A stretch of 11,789 bases of DNA from JBGCDD01 sp045105075 (GTDB lineage: Bacteria; Pseudomonadota; Alphaproteobacteria; Rhodobacterales; Rhodobacteraceae): NCBI GenBank assembly GCA_045105075.1, contig JBGCDD010000133.1, positions 1 through 11,789 of the forward strand, written 5' to 3'. This document shows, piece by piece, positions 1 to 6,454 of the stretch. The translations under genes and the position numbers were made by a program. Each line of letters starts with the position of its first letter. The first letter of the stretch is position 1. The notes below the pieces were generated by a model. The model had not been told where the DNA came from. It searched no databases and saw only the letters and a program-made list of their open reading frames with translations.

Positions 1-682
1 GATGGACGGCGGCACGCTTTACGATGCGATCCGCTACGAAAACCCCCTGCCCCTGCGCGATGTGATCCGAAAGACTTACTTCACCAATCTCGACATCATT
101 CCCGGCAACCTTGAGCTGATGGAATTTGAACACGACACCCCGCGTGCGCTGAGCCAAGGGGATGACAACCTTTTCTTCACTAGAGTCGGCCAGGCGCTGG
201 CCCCGGTCGAAGGAGAGTACGACGTGGTTGTGATTGATTGCCCACCCCAACTGGGGTTTTTGACCATGTCGGCGCTGTCGGCCGCGACTGCCGTGCTGGT
301 TACTGTGCATCCGCAAATGCTCGACGTGATGTCGATGTGCCAATTTCTGTTGATGGTGTCGAACCTGCTGGGTGTGGTGTCGGATGCGGGGGGCGATATG
401 TCCTATGACTGGATGCGCTATCTGGTGACGCGCTATGAACCTGGCGACGGGCCGCAAAACCAGATGGTCAGCTTTATGCGATCGATGTTTGGCGAACATG
501 TGCTGAACCACACTGCGCTGAAATCCACTGCGATTTCGGATGCGGGGATCACCAAACAGTCGCTTTATGAGGTCGAAAAGGGCCAGTTCACCCGCGCCAC
601 TTACGAACGGGCGATGGAAAGTTTGAATTCGGTGAACGGCGAAATCGAAGATTTGATTCAAAAAGCATGGGGACGGGGATAA
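1..682 (+). CDS. repA: RepA, ParA-type partition ATPase (5' truncated)
   Basis: This is the C-terminal 226 codons of a plasmid partition ATPase of the repABC RepA type. The reading frame is open at the left edge, so the ATG at position 2 is probably internal. The P-loop (KGGxGKT) and N-terminal helix-turn-helix expected upstream are outside the window; family members are about 390-400 residues. Visible hallmarks are the segment IPGNLELMEFEH, the Walker B-like strand DVVVIDCPPQLGF (around bases 218-256), and the block VTVHPQMLDVMSMCQFLLM, all typical of RepA proteins of Rhizobiales and Rhodobacterales replicons. Known role: it binds ATP, moves or positions plasmid copies through RepB bound at parS, and often autorepresses the rep operon. 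The TAA stop shares its last base with the ATG of repB (TAATG), so the two are translationally coupled. Family assignment is firm; the replicon class is not. Confidence 0.93.
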   Translation, partial: MDGGTLYDAIRYENPLPLRDVIRKTYFTNLDIIPGNLELMEFEHDTPRALSQGDDNLFFTRVGQALAPVEGEYDVVVIDCPPQLGFLTMSALSAATAVLVTVHPQMLDVMSMCQFLLMVSNLLGVVSDAGGDMSYDWMRYLVTRYEPGDGPQNQMVSFMRSMFGEHVLNHTALKSTAISDAGITKQSLYEVEKGQFTRATYERAMESLNSVNGEIEDLIQKAWGRG

Positions 683-1581
683 TGGCACGCAAAAATCTGT
701 TGAAAGACGTGATGGACGATGACACGCCCGCCGCCGCGCCCGCGACGCCGCGCTATGCCAAAGGCGCCATTGGAGCGGTCAGCAAGTCGATTGAGGATCT
801 CAAACGCCGCGCTGTGATCGACGTGGAACCCAATATGATCGACGCCGCCGGCATCAAGGACCGGCTGGATGAAGACACAGAGTTGGCTGCGCTGGCGCAC
901 TCTATCGACACCTACGGCCAACAGGTCCCGGTGCTGTTGCGGCCCAATCCGAACTATCCCGAACGCTTTGAAATCGTCTATGGCCGTCGCCGCGTTGCTG
1001 CGTTGCGGGCGCTGGGAAAACCGGTCAAGGCGCTGATCCGGCTGCTGGATGACCGCGCGCTGGTGCTGGCTCAGGGTCAGGAAAACACCGCCCGCAAAGA
1101 TCTGAGCTTTATCGAAAAGGCCAATTTCGCGCGCCAAATGCGCGATGGCGGCTATGCGCGCAAAATCATTTGCGACGCGCTCTCGATGGACAAAACCTTG
1201 ATGTCGCGCCTGCTGTCGGTGGCGGACCGGGTGCCTTTGGAGCTGATCCAAGCGATTGGCGCAGCGCCCACGGTGGGGCGCGATCGCTGGCTGGCGCTGG
1301 CCGATGCGATTGGCGATCTTGACCTGTGTGATCATGCCCGGGGCGACAGCTCGGACGCGCGCTTTGATGCGGTGATGCGTGCCCTGCGCACGCCGCGCCC
1401 TGCCCCGCCAGAACCCGACGTGATCACCGACCAAAGCGGTGGCGAACTGGCGCAAGTCTTGCGCAAAGGCCCGGTGACCTCGCTCAAGATCGACAGCGCC
1501 AACGCGCCCGGTTTTGACACCTGGCTGATCGACAACCTCCCCGAGCTGCATCGCCAATGGCTGAAGCTGCGCAATCACTGA
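682..1581 (+). CDS. repB: RepB, ParB-type centromere-binding partition protein
   Basis: This 299-residue protein is the DNA-binding partner of RepA. The start at 682 gives the family's usual N-terminus MARKNLL and is preceded by the purine-rich ggacgggg at 671-678; a start at 667 would only add five residues. The ParB/Srx-like N-terminal domain covers about residues 45-140 and includes the conserved GRRR box at 101-104 and the ENTARKDLSFIE segment at 134-145. A helix-turn-helix follows at about residues 156-182 (YARKIICDALSMDKTLMSRLL). The C-terminal part (about 220-299) would be the dimerisation region. The family binds palindromic parS sites, and a matching site lies 12 bases after the stop codon. 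The start overlaps the repA stop by one base. In a standard repABC operon repC would follow; it does not here. Confidence 0.93.
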   Translation: MARKNLLKDVMDDDTPAAAPATPRYAKGAIGAVSKSIEDLKRRAVIDVEPNMIDAAGIKDRLDEDTELAALAHSIDTYGQQVPVLLRPNPNYPERFEIVYGRRRVAALRALGKPVKALIRLLDDRALVLAQGQENTARKDLSFIEKANFARQMRDGGYARKIICDALSMDKTLMSRLLSVADRVPLELIQAIGAAPTVGRDRWLALADAIGDLDLCDHARGDSSDARFDAVMRALRTPRPAPPEPDVITDQSGGELAQVLRKGPVTSLKIDSANAPGFDTWLIDNLPELHRQWLKLRNH

Positions 1582-1592
1582 ACCGCCAAAAA

Positions 1593-1608
1593 GTTGACAG
1601 CTGTCAAC
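1593..1608. other. parS: parS-like centromere palindrome
   Basis: The sequence GTTGACAGCTGTCAAC is a perfect 16-bp palindrome that fits the parS pattern GTTNNNNGCNNNNAAC known from repABC-type replicons. The symmetry extends with AAAA on the left and TTTT on the right, so the full perfect palindrome is 24 bp (1589-1612). It lies just after repB, whose product is the expected binder. I saw no second copy in the window. A role as the terminator of the repAB transcript is an alternative, because the right arm ends in four T, but a stem with no loop and the parS match favour a protein-binding site. Confidence 0.8.
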
Positions 1609-1612
1609 TTTT

Positions 1613-1624
1613 CCCGCGCGCGGG
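1613..1624. repeat. GC-rich palindrome next to parS
   Basis: CCCGCGCGCGGG is a perfect 12-bp palindrome directly abutting the 24-bp parS-containing palindrome. Its function is unknown. It could be a second protein-binding site, part of a bipartite centromere, or a chance GC-rich symmetry in a high-GC genome. Confidence 0.5.
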
Positions 1625-1670
1625 CAGGGATCAGACCCCAGGTTACGTCATGACCTTGCGCGCCATTGTC

Positions 1671-1803
1671 AGCCAAAACCACCTGCGCCACGATACCAGC
1701 CAAAACCGGCTTCGCCACGATGCCAGCCAGAACCGGCTTCGCCACGATGCCAACCAAACCCGGCTTCGCCACGATGCCAACCAAAACCGGCTTCGCCACG
1801 ATA
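1671..1803. repeat. Five tandem 27-bp direct repeats (iteron-like)
   Basis: Five head-to-tail copies of a 27-bp unit begin at 1671, 1698, 1725, 1752 and 1779. The shared core is CGGCTTCGCCACGATGCC, preceded by A(G/A)CCAAAAC. Copies 2 and 3 differ at one base and copy 4 at two; copy 5 ends early at 1803. Copy 1 is the most diverged, with four differences from copy 2. There are no spacers, so this is not a CRISPR array. The position, directly after a partition operon and parS, suggests iterons for a replication initiator, an incompatibility or copy-control element, or extra partition sites. Because 27 is a multiple of three, both strands carry open frames with 9-residue repeats, but these lack support as genes. 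The repeat structure is certain; the role is inferred. Confidence 0.88.
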
Positions 1804-1830
1804 GGCCGGTGACCAGGATCGGAGTTACCC

Positions 1831-2286
1831 ATGGCTGAAACTTCAAAACCGGCGGGATTTTTCGACGCCTTTGTCCGCCCGGCCTGGGTTGTGATGATGG
1901 TGGCGCAGATGCTGCTGGGCCTGGCCTTGGCCCTGAGTTTGATCATGAAATACTATATGCTGGTCTTTGGCACGCTGGGTTGTGTCGACGCTGACACCAG
2001 CATTGCCAACCTGCTGCGCTGCACCCCCGCGATGGAGCTGGTGGCGCAATTTGTGCTGGCCGTGGCCGCGTTTCGCTTTGCCGCGTTTATGTTTGATGAC
2101 AAACCGCTGGGGTTCTTGCCGCCTTTGGTGATCGCCATCGCAGGCCTGTTTTTGCTGTTCATGACCGGCGTTTCCCCCGCCAATGCCAGCTGGCCGATGG
2201 CGGCGGTGATCGTCACCTTTGTCACCACGCTTGCCACCGCGATTGGCGGACAGGTCTATCTGCGCACCCGTGCGCGCGACCCGTAG
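1831..2286 (+). CDS. Small four-helix membrane protein, unknown function
   Basis: This encodes a 151-residue protein that I do not recognise as a named family. It starts at ATG 1831 with a GGAG ribosome-binding site at 1821-1824, 6 bases upstream. Four hydrophobic segments are visible, at about residues 17-42, 67-88, 93-115 and 121-144, with short charged loops and an RTRARDP tail. Two cysteines lie in the first loop, in the stretches TLGCVDAD and LLRCTP. It resembles the many small integral membrane proteins annotated as hypothetical in Rhodobacterales. It stands alone between the replication module and the transporter cluster, 141 bases before the binding-protein gene, so it may belong to neither. 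Coding potential is well supported by the ribosome-binding site and the absence of a competing frame. Confidence 0.8.
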   Translation: MAETSKPAGFFDAFVRPAWVVMMVAQMLLGLALALSLIMKYYMLVFGTLGCVDADTSIANLLRCTPAMELVAQFVLAVAAFRFAAFMFDDKPLGFLPPLVIAIAGLFLLFMTGVSPANASWPMAAVIVTFVTTLATAIGGQVYLRTRARDP

Positions 2287-2368
2287 CGCTCCAGAAAAAG
2301 AGACGCCTGGTTACACCGACGCACTGCCCGTGATCTGCCAAAATGCCCCTGTGTTGCAGGCTGAAAAC

Positions 2369-2405
2369 CATACCGATGTGGTCTGAACGGCTGCACGTCG
2401 GTGTG
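2369..2405 (+). promoter_or_regulatory. Leader hairpin upstream of the binding-protein gene
   Basis: An imperfect inverted repeat pairs 2369-2380 with 2394-2405, giving a 12-bp stem with two G-T wobbles around a 13-base loop. The core arms are accgatgtg and cacgtcggt. It ends 9 bases before the GGGAGG ribosome-binding site (2415-2420) of the binding-protein gene. It has no T tract, so it is not a terminator. It could stabilise the 5' end of a highly expressed message or be part of an operator. The pairing is seen; the role is a guess. Confidence 0.35.
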
Positions 2406-2427
2406 AACCATATAGGGAGGATCACAC

Positions 2428-3696
2428 ATGAAAAAGAAACTACTCGGATCACTGTCAGCGCTCACGCTGATCGCAACCGGCGCCACAATGGCCACGGCAG
2501 ACGGCCACCTGGGCACGCTGAAAATCGGCGCGCTGGCGACGCTGGAAGGCACGTATACACAACTCGGCGAAGACGGCATTCGCGGCATCACAACTGCGCT
2601 GACCGAAGCCGGCAACAAGGCCGGCGGGCGCGATGTTCAGGTGATCACCGTATCCACCGACGGCTCGCCCGACAGCGCCCTGCGCGCGGCGCGCAAGCTG
2701 GTCGAACAGGACGGCGTTGATATCATTCTGGGGCCATTGTCCGGCTCCGAAGGCATTGCGCTGCGCGACTATTCCAAGACCCAGCCGCAAACCACATTTA
2801 TCAACGGCATCTCGGGCGCGATGGAAACCACCTTTGTCACCCCGTCTGAAAACTTCTTCCGCTTCAACACCGATGGCGCGCAGTGGTCGGTGGGTCTGGG
2901 CGACTATGTGTTCAACGAAAAGGGCTATGAAACTGTCGCCACAATCGGCGAGGATTACTCCTTTATCTACACGCAGGTCTTTGGCTTTGCGACCGAGTTC
3001 TGCGCCGCTGGAGGCGAGATCACCGAGCGGTTCTGGGTGCCCCTTGGCACCAAGGATTTCGGCTCGATCATTGCGGCTTTGCCCGATGACGTCGACGCGA
3101 TCTATCTGGGACTGGGCGGCGGCGACGCTGTCAACTTCCTCAACCAATACCAGCAGGCGGGCGGCGACGCGAACCTGATTGGCGGCTCGATCATGGTCGA
3201 TGGCACGGTGCTGAACTCGGAAGGCTCGGCCAAGAAGGCGCTGACCGGCGTGCCATCTTCGGGCATGATGGCCGACACCTGGGATGATCCGCGCTGGACC
3301 GATTTCGTGTCGCTCTATCAGGGCACCTTTGACGCCGCCGACCGCTTTCCATCGCCGTCGCTGTTCGCCATCGGCTATTACAACGCGTCTTCGGCGATGT
3401 TGCAGTGCATGGACTCTGTGGGCGGCGATCTATCGGATGGCCACGCCGGGTTCCGCAGCTGCCTTAGCAACCTGACGTTGAAGGCGCCGAACGGGGACAT
3501 CACGTTGGACGAAAACCGTCAGGCGGTTGGCTCGAACTTCGTGGTTGAAGTGCGCGAACAGGCAGATGGCAGCCTTGCAACCGAGGTTGTTTCCATCGTC
3601 CAGAACGTGAACCAGACGCTGGGGATCGACCCGGCGGCCTTTGCCGCCATTGGTCTGCCCGGGCGCGAAACGCCTGTGTGTAAGTCCTCTTACTGA
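2428..3696 (+). CDS. ABC transporter periplasmic substrate-binding protein, branched-chain amino acid (LivJ) type
   Basis: This 422-residue protein is the extracytoplasmic receptor of the importer encoded downstream. The start at 2428 has a strong GGGAGG site (2415-2420) and gives a classic Sec signal peptide: KKK, a hydrophobic core, then A22-T23-A24 with cleavage expected before D25. The mature protein begins KIGALATLEGTYTQLGEDGIRG and continues with VQVITVSTDGSPDSALRAARKLVEQDGVDIILGPLSGSEG. That is the first lobe of a type I periplasmic-binding fold (Peripla_BP_6 type), normally used for branched-chain amino acids, amides, aromatic acids or urea-like ligands. The mature chain has four cysteines (C192, C327, C345, C418), enough for two disulfides. 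It is separated from the permease genes by two enzyme genes and a regulator, and a terminator follows it, which would allow higher expression than the membrane components. The ligand cannot be inferred. Confidence 0.9.
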   Translation: MKKKLLGSLSALTLIATGATMATADGHLGTLKIGALATLEGTYTQLGEDGIRGITTALTEAGNKAGGRDVQVITVSTDGSPDSALRAARKLVEQDGVDIILGPLSGSEGIALRDYSKTQPQTTFINGISGAMETTFVTPSENFFRFNTDGAQWSVGLGDYVFNEKGYETVATIGEDYSFIYTQVFGFATEFCAAGGEITERFWVPLGTKDFGSIIAALPDDVDAIYLGLGGGDAVNFLNQYQQAGGDANLIGGSIMVDGTVLNSEGSAKKALTGVPSSGMMADTWDDPRWTDFVSLYQGTFDAADRFPSPSLFAIGYYNASSAMLQCMDSVGGDLSDGHAGFRSCLSNLTLKAPNGDITLDENRQAVGSNFVVEVREQADGSLATEVVSIVQNVNQTLGIDPAAFAAIGLPGRETPVCKSSY

Positions 3697-3710
3697 TCAC
3701 ACAGCTTGGT

Positions 3711-3745
3711 CGGGCGGCGCAATCTGCCGCCCGGTCGTTCTTTTA
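3711..3745 (+). terminator. Rho-independent terminator or attenuator after the binding-protein gene
   Basis: A perfect 8-bp stem, CGGGCGGC (3711-3718) with GCCGCCCG (3726-3733), closes a 7-base loop and is followed by ggtcgttctttt. It begins 14 bases after the TGA of the binding-protein gene. The T-rich run starts a few bases after the stem, so termination may be partial. That would match the common pattern in which the binding protein is made in excess over the enzymes and permeases downstream. Confidence 0.75.
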
Positions 3746-3777
3746 GTCCATTTCAAACTTATTGGCGCTCAGAGCCT

Positions 3778-4806
3778 ATGACGCTCATCACCTATCCCAC
3801 GCGTGTGCATTTCGCTGACAATGTGTTGGAAGAAGCGCTGCATTCCGAGCTTGAGCGCGCCCGGTGCAAAGCGCCGCTGCTGTTGATGGCGCATGATCTG
3901 GCCCAGACCGAACTGGAAGACCGCGTGCGCGCAGGTTTGCCCGGAGCCGCACGGGCCCACGCCGTCACCTATTCGCCCACCAGCGATCTGCGGATGATTG
4001 CCAAAAACGTCGCCACGCTTGATTTTGTGCCCGATGCGATCATCGCCTTTGGCACCGCGCGGGCGATCGAACTGGCGCGCAAATGCCGCTATGCCATCAC
4101 CCAAACGCTGAAAAAACGCCTGCCGCTTTATGCGGTGCCGGGCGTTGATGGGCTGCCGGGGCCGTGCACGCGCAATCTGGAAAGCTGGCGTGCGGGTTTG
4201 CCATCGGTGTTGATTTTTGACCCGACCGTGGCGCTGGGGGCAGGGCAGGTGCAAAGCGAGCGCGCCTCGGTGCTCAGTCTGGTGCGGTGTTGCGAGTCCT
4301 ATCTGACCCAAACCTATAACCCGCTGGCCGATGGGATGGCGCTGGATGGATTGAACCGCTGCGTGATCAACCTGCCCAAAATCACCCGCGCCGATGGCGT
4401 CGATTTGCAGCGCGAGCTGATGGCCGCCAGTCTGAACGCCGCGCTGTCACAGGAAAAGGGCGTTGGGCCGGCGCTGACCATGTCGGCGGTGTTGGCCAAA
4501 GCCAGCCAGAACCTGACCGAAGCTGACATCGCGCGTCTGGTGCTGCCCGCCGTGGTGCGCGCGCAAGTGGTCGACGAGGACAAGGCCGGCGCGCTGCTCA
4601 AGGTGCTGGGGCAGAACAATCTGGAACTCGGCGACGCGATGGACCGTGTGCTGGCCGCCGTTGCAGGGCCGCGGTCTTTGCAAGGGTTGGGCGTGCCACA
4701 TGCCGCGCTGGACAGTGCCGCACAGGCGGCTGTTGGCAAGGCCGGTTTGGGCTATGACGCGGCGCTGCACGCGTTGGAAGATGTTTACGAAAGCGCGGTG
4801 ACATGA
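3778..4806 (+). CDS. Iron-containing alcohol dehydrogenase-fold protein with degenerate active site
   Basis: This 342-residue protein has the layout of the iron-containing alcohol dehydrogenase/maleylacetate reductase superfamily (usually about 350-390 residues). It begins YPTRVHFADNVLEEAL, has the AIIAF strand at 87-91, a DPTVAL strand after about residue 145, CCESYLTQTYNPLADGMALDGL at about 171-192, and an all-helical C-terminal half. The expected active-site motifs are altered. The NAD-binding GGGS position reads FGTA (91-94), and the TTAGTGSE loop is replaced by VPGVDGLPGPC (120-130). By my manual alignment the four usual metal ligands become L166, R170, P231 and E248. It may be a metal-free reductase, as some maleylacetate reductases are, or a non-catalytic homologue. 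I chose ATG 3778 over an upstream TTG at 3706, which would lie within the terminator leader; no strong ribosome-binding site is evident. It overlaps the next gene by four bases (ATGA). Confidence 0.65.
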   Translation: MTLITYPTRVHFADNVLEEALHSELERARCKAPLLLMAHDLAQTELEDRVRAGLPGAARAHAVTYSPTSDLRMIAKNVATLDFVPDAIIAFGTARAIELARKCRYAITQTLKKRLPLYAVPGVDGLPGPCTRNLESWRAGLPSVLIFDPTVALGAGQVQSERASVLSLVRCCESYLTQTYNPLADGMALDGLNRCVINLPKITRADGVDLQRELMAASLNAALSQEKGVGPALTMSAVLAKASQNLTEADIARLVLPAVVRAQVVDEDKAGALLKVLGQNNLELGDAMDRVLAAVAGPRSLQGLGVPHAALDSAAQAAVGKAGLGYDAALHALEDVYESAVT

Positions 4807-6233
4807 AGCCCTTGTTGATTGACGGCGCGTGGGTGACCACCTCGCACGGGGTCGAAAATGTGAACCCGTCGGATGTGGGCGATATCATCGATGTCTATGC
4901 CCAAGCCGGTCGCGCCGAGGCCGAAACCGCCATCGCCGCCGCGACCCGCGCCGCCCCCGCATGGGGTCTGACAACGCCGCAACAGCGCCACGATGTTCTG
5001 CACGCGGCGGGCGTTGAAATTCTGGCGCGCAAGGGTGAACTGGGCGCGCTTTTGGCCCGCGAAGAGGGCAAGGTCTTGCCCGAGGCTTTGGGCGAGGTCA
5101 CGCGCGCGGGGCAGATATTCCTGTTTTTCGCAGGCGAGGCTTTGCGTCAACGCGGCGACCGGCTCGAGTCAGTGCGCCCCGGCATTGGCATCGAAGTGAC
5201 CCGCGAGCCGGTCGGCGTGGTTGGCATCATCGCGCCGTGGAACTTTCCACTGGCGATCCCGGCCTGGAAAATCGCGCCGGCTTTGTGTTTTGGCAATGCG
5301 GTGGTGTTCAAACCCGCCGAACTGGTGCCCGGATGCGCCTGGGCGCTGTGCGATATCTTGCACCGGGCCGGGGTGCCGGCTGGGGTGCTGAACCTGGTGA
5401 TGGGGCCAGGCGCGGTCGTGGGGCAGACGCTGCTGGATGATCCCCGCGTCGATGCGATCAGCTTTACCGGCAGTCAGGCCACGGGCGCGCGTGTTGCCGC
5501 CGCAAGCCTGCCGCATCTGCGCAAAATCCAGCTTGAGATGGGTGGGAAAAACCCGCTGGTGGTGCTGGATGACGCCGAACTGGATGTGGCGGTGAACGCC
5601 GCCGTGGATGGCGCGTATTTCTTAACCGGGCAGCGCTGTACCGCGTCGTCCCGGCTGATTGTGCAAAATGGCATTCACGACCGGTTTGTCAGCGCCGTCG
5701 CCGAACGGATCAACGCGCTGCGCGTCGGCCATGCGCTGTCGGACGACACCCAGATCGGGCCGGTGGTTGATGCGGTGCAACTGGCCCAGGACGAAGACTA
5801 TATCGCAGGCGCGCGCGGGCAGGGGGCCGTGTTGCGCGCCGGGGGCAATCGGGTGCGGCGTGAGACTGACGGGTATTTCCTGCAACCCGCCCTGTTCACC
5901 GAAACCCACCCCGATATGACGATCAACCGCGAAGAAGTGTTTGGTCCGGTCGCCTCGGTGATTCGAGCCGACAGTTATGACGACGCACTGGCGATGGCCA
6001 ATGACACCGAATTTGGCCTGACCGCCGGGATCTGCACGACCAGTTTGAAATTTGCCAGTGATTTCAAGCGCAAAGCCCAGGCTGGCATGGTGATGGTCAA
6101 CCTGCCCACCGCTGGCGTTGATTACCATGTTCCCTTTGGTGGCCGCAAAGCCTCCAGCCACGGCGCGCGCGAACAAGGCACGGCGGCGGTCGAGTTTTAT
6201 ACAGTGATTAAAACGGCTTACACCTCACCCTAA
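4803..6233 (+). CDS. NAD(P)+-dependent aldehyde dehydrogenase, alpha-ketoglutaric semialdehyde dehydrogenase-like
   Basis: This 476-residue protein is a complete member of the aldehyde dehydrogenase superfamily, which oxidises an aldehyde to the acid with NAD(P)+. The oxyanion motif PWNFP is at 145-149, the cofactor-binding FTGS follows at about 222-225, the general base E245 lies in LEMGGKNP, the nucleophile C279 lies in GQRCTASSR, and EEVFGP is present near residue 378. Length is normal. The run RPGIGIEVTREPVGVVGIIAPWNFP followed by PAWKIAPAL resembles the 2,5-dioxovalerate (alpha-ketoglutaric semialdehyde) dehydrogenase group. That suggests a semialdehyde substrate from sugar-acid or hydroxyproline-like catabolism, but substrate calls within this superfamily are unreliable. 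ATG 4803 overlaps the stop of the upstream dehydrogenase-like gene (ATGA), so the two are translationally coupled. Confidence 0.92.
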   Translation: MKPLLIDGAWVTTSHGVENVNPSDVGDIIDVYAQAGRAEAETAIAAATRAAPAWGLTTPQQRHDVLHAAGVEILARKGELGALLAREEGKVLPEALGEVTRAGQIFLFFAGEALRQRGDRLESVRPGIGIEVTREPVGVVGIIAPWNFPLAIPAWKIAPALCFGNAVVFKPAELVPGCAWALCDILHRAGVPAGVLNLVMGPGAVVGQTLLDDPRVDAISFTGSQATGARVAAASLPHLRKIQLEMGGKNPLVVLDDAELDVAVNAAVDGAYFLTGQRCTASSRLIVQNGIHDRFVSAVAERINALRVGHALSDDTQIGPVVDAVQLAQDEDYIAGARGQGAVLRAGGNRVRRETDGYFLQPALFTETHPDMTINREEVFGPVASVIRADSYDDALAMANDTEFGLTAGICTTSLKFASDFKRKAQAGMVMVNLPTAGVDYHVPFGGRKASSHGAREQGTAAVEFYTVIKTAYTSP

Positions 6234-6241
6234 GCAGATCG

Positions 6242-6266
6242 GGCTGATCCGCCAGCCTTGGGTTTT
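6242..6266 (+). terminator. Possible weak terminator after the aldehyde dehydrogenase gene
   Basis: GGCTG (6242-6246) pairs with CAGCC (6253-6257) around a 6-base loop, and ttgggtttt follows. The stem is only five pairs and the T tract is interrupted by GGG, so any termination would be inefficient. It lies 9 bases after the stop codon. The rest of the 221-base gap to the AraC gene (6267-6454) shows only a small hairpin, cgcagcaaaactgcg at 6421-6435, 5 bases before the AraC ribosome-binding site. Confidence 0.3.
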
Positions 6267-6454
6267 GCCCCCGGTCTGATGATCCGTGCCGCCACCTCTG
6301 CCAGGGAGACCAATAGTTTTGCGACGTAACGCAGGGTCTGATTCTTGGCCGATAAGACTTGCCAGATGCGGCGTGGCTGTGCGCTGATAGGCGGGTCTTC
6401 ATAGCCAGGAGGCCGCAAAGCGCAGCAAAACTGCGGATCGGGGAGGGTCCAAAG

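Noticed and set aside
658..1578. 306-codon minus-strand frame opposite repB
   Set aside because: It is the antisense shadow of a clear ParB gene in high-GC DNA; the protein is low-complexity, rich in Arg, Gln and His, with no recognisable domain.
1589..1612. Rho-independent terminator for repAB
   Set aside because: The palindrome has no loop bases, and its core matches the parS pattern, so protein binding is the better explanation, although termination is not excluded.
1671..1803. CRISPR array
   Set aside because: The 27-bp units are directly adjacent with no unique spacers, and no cas genes are present.
1557..1838. 93-codon + strand gene carrying 9-residue repeats
   Set aside because: It overlaps both repB and the next gene, has no clear ribosome-binding site, and is explained by a repeat unit divisible by three.
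3706..3777. Upstream TTG start for the dehydrogenase-like gene
   Set aside because: The added residues overlap the terminator hairpin and T tract, look non-coding, and precede the normal family N-terminus.
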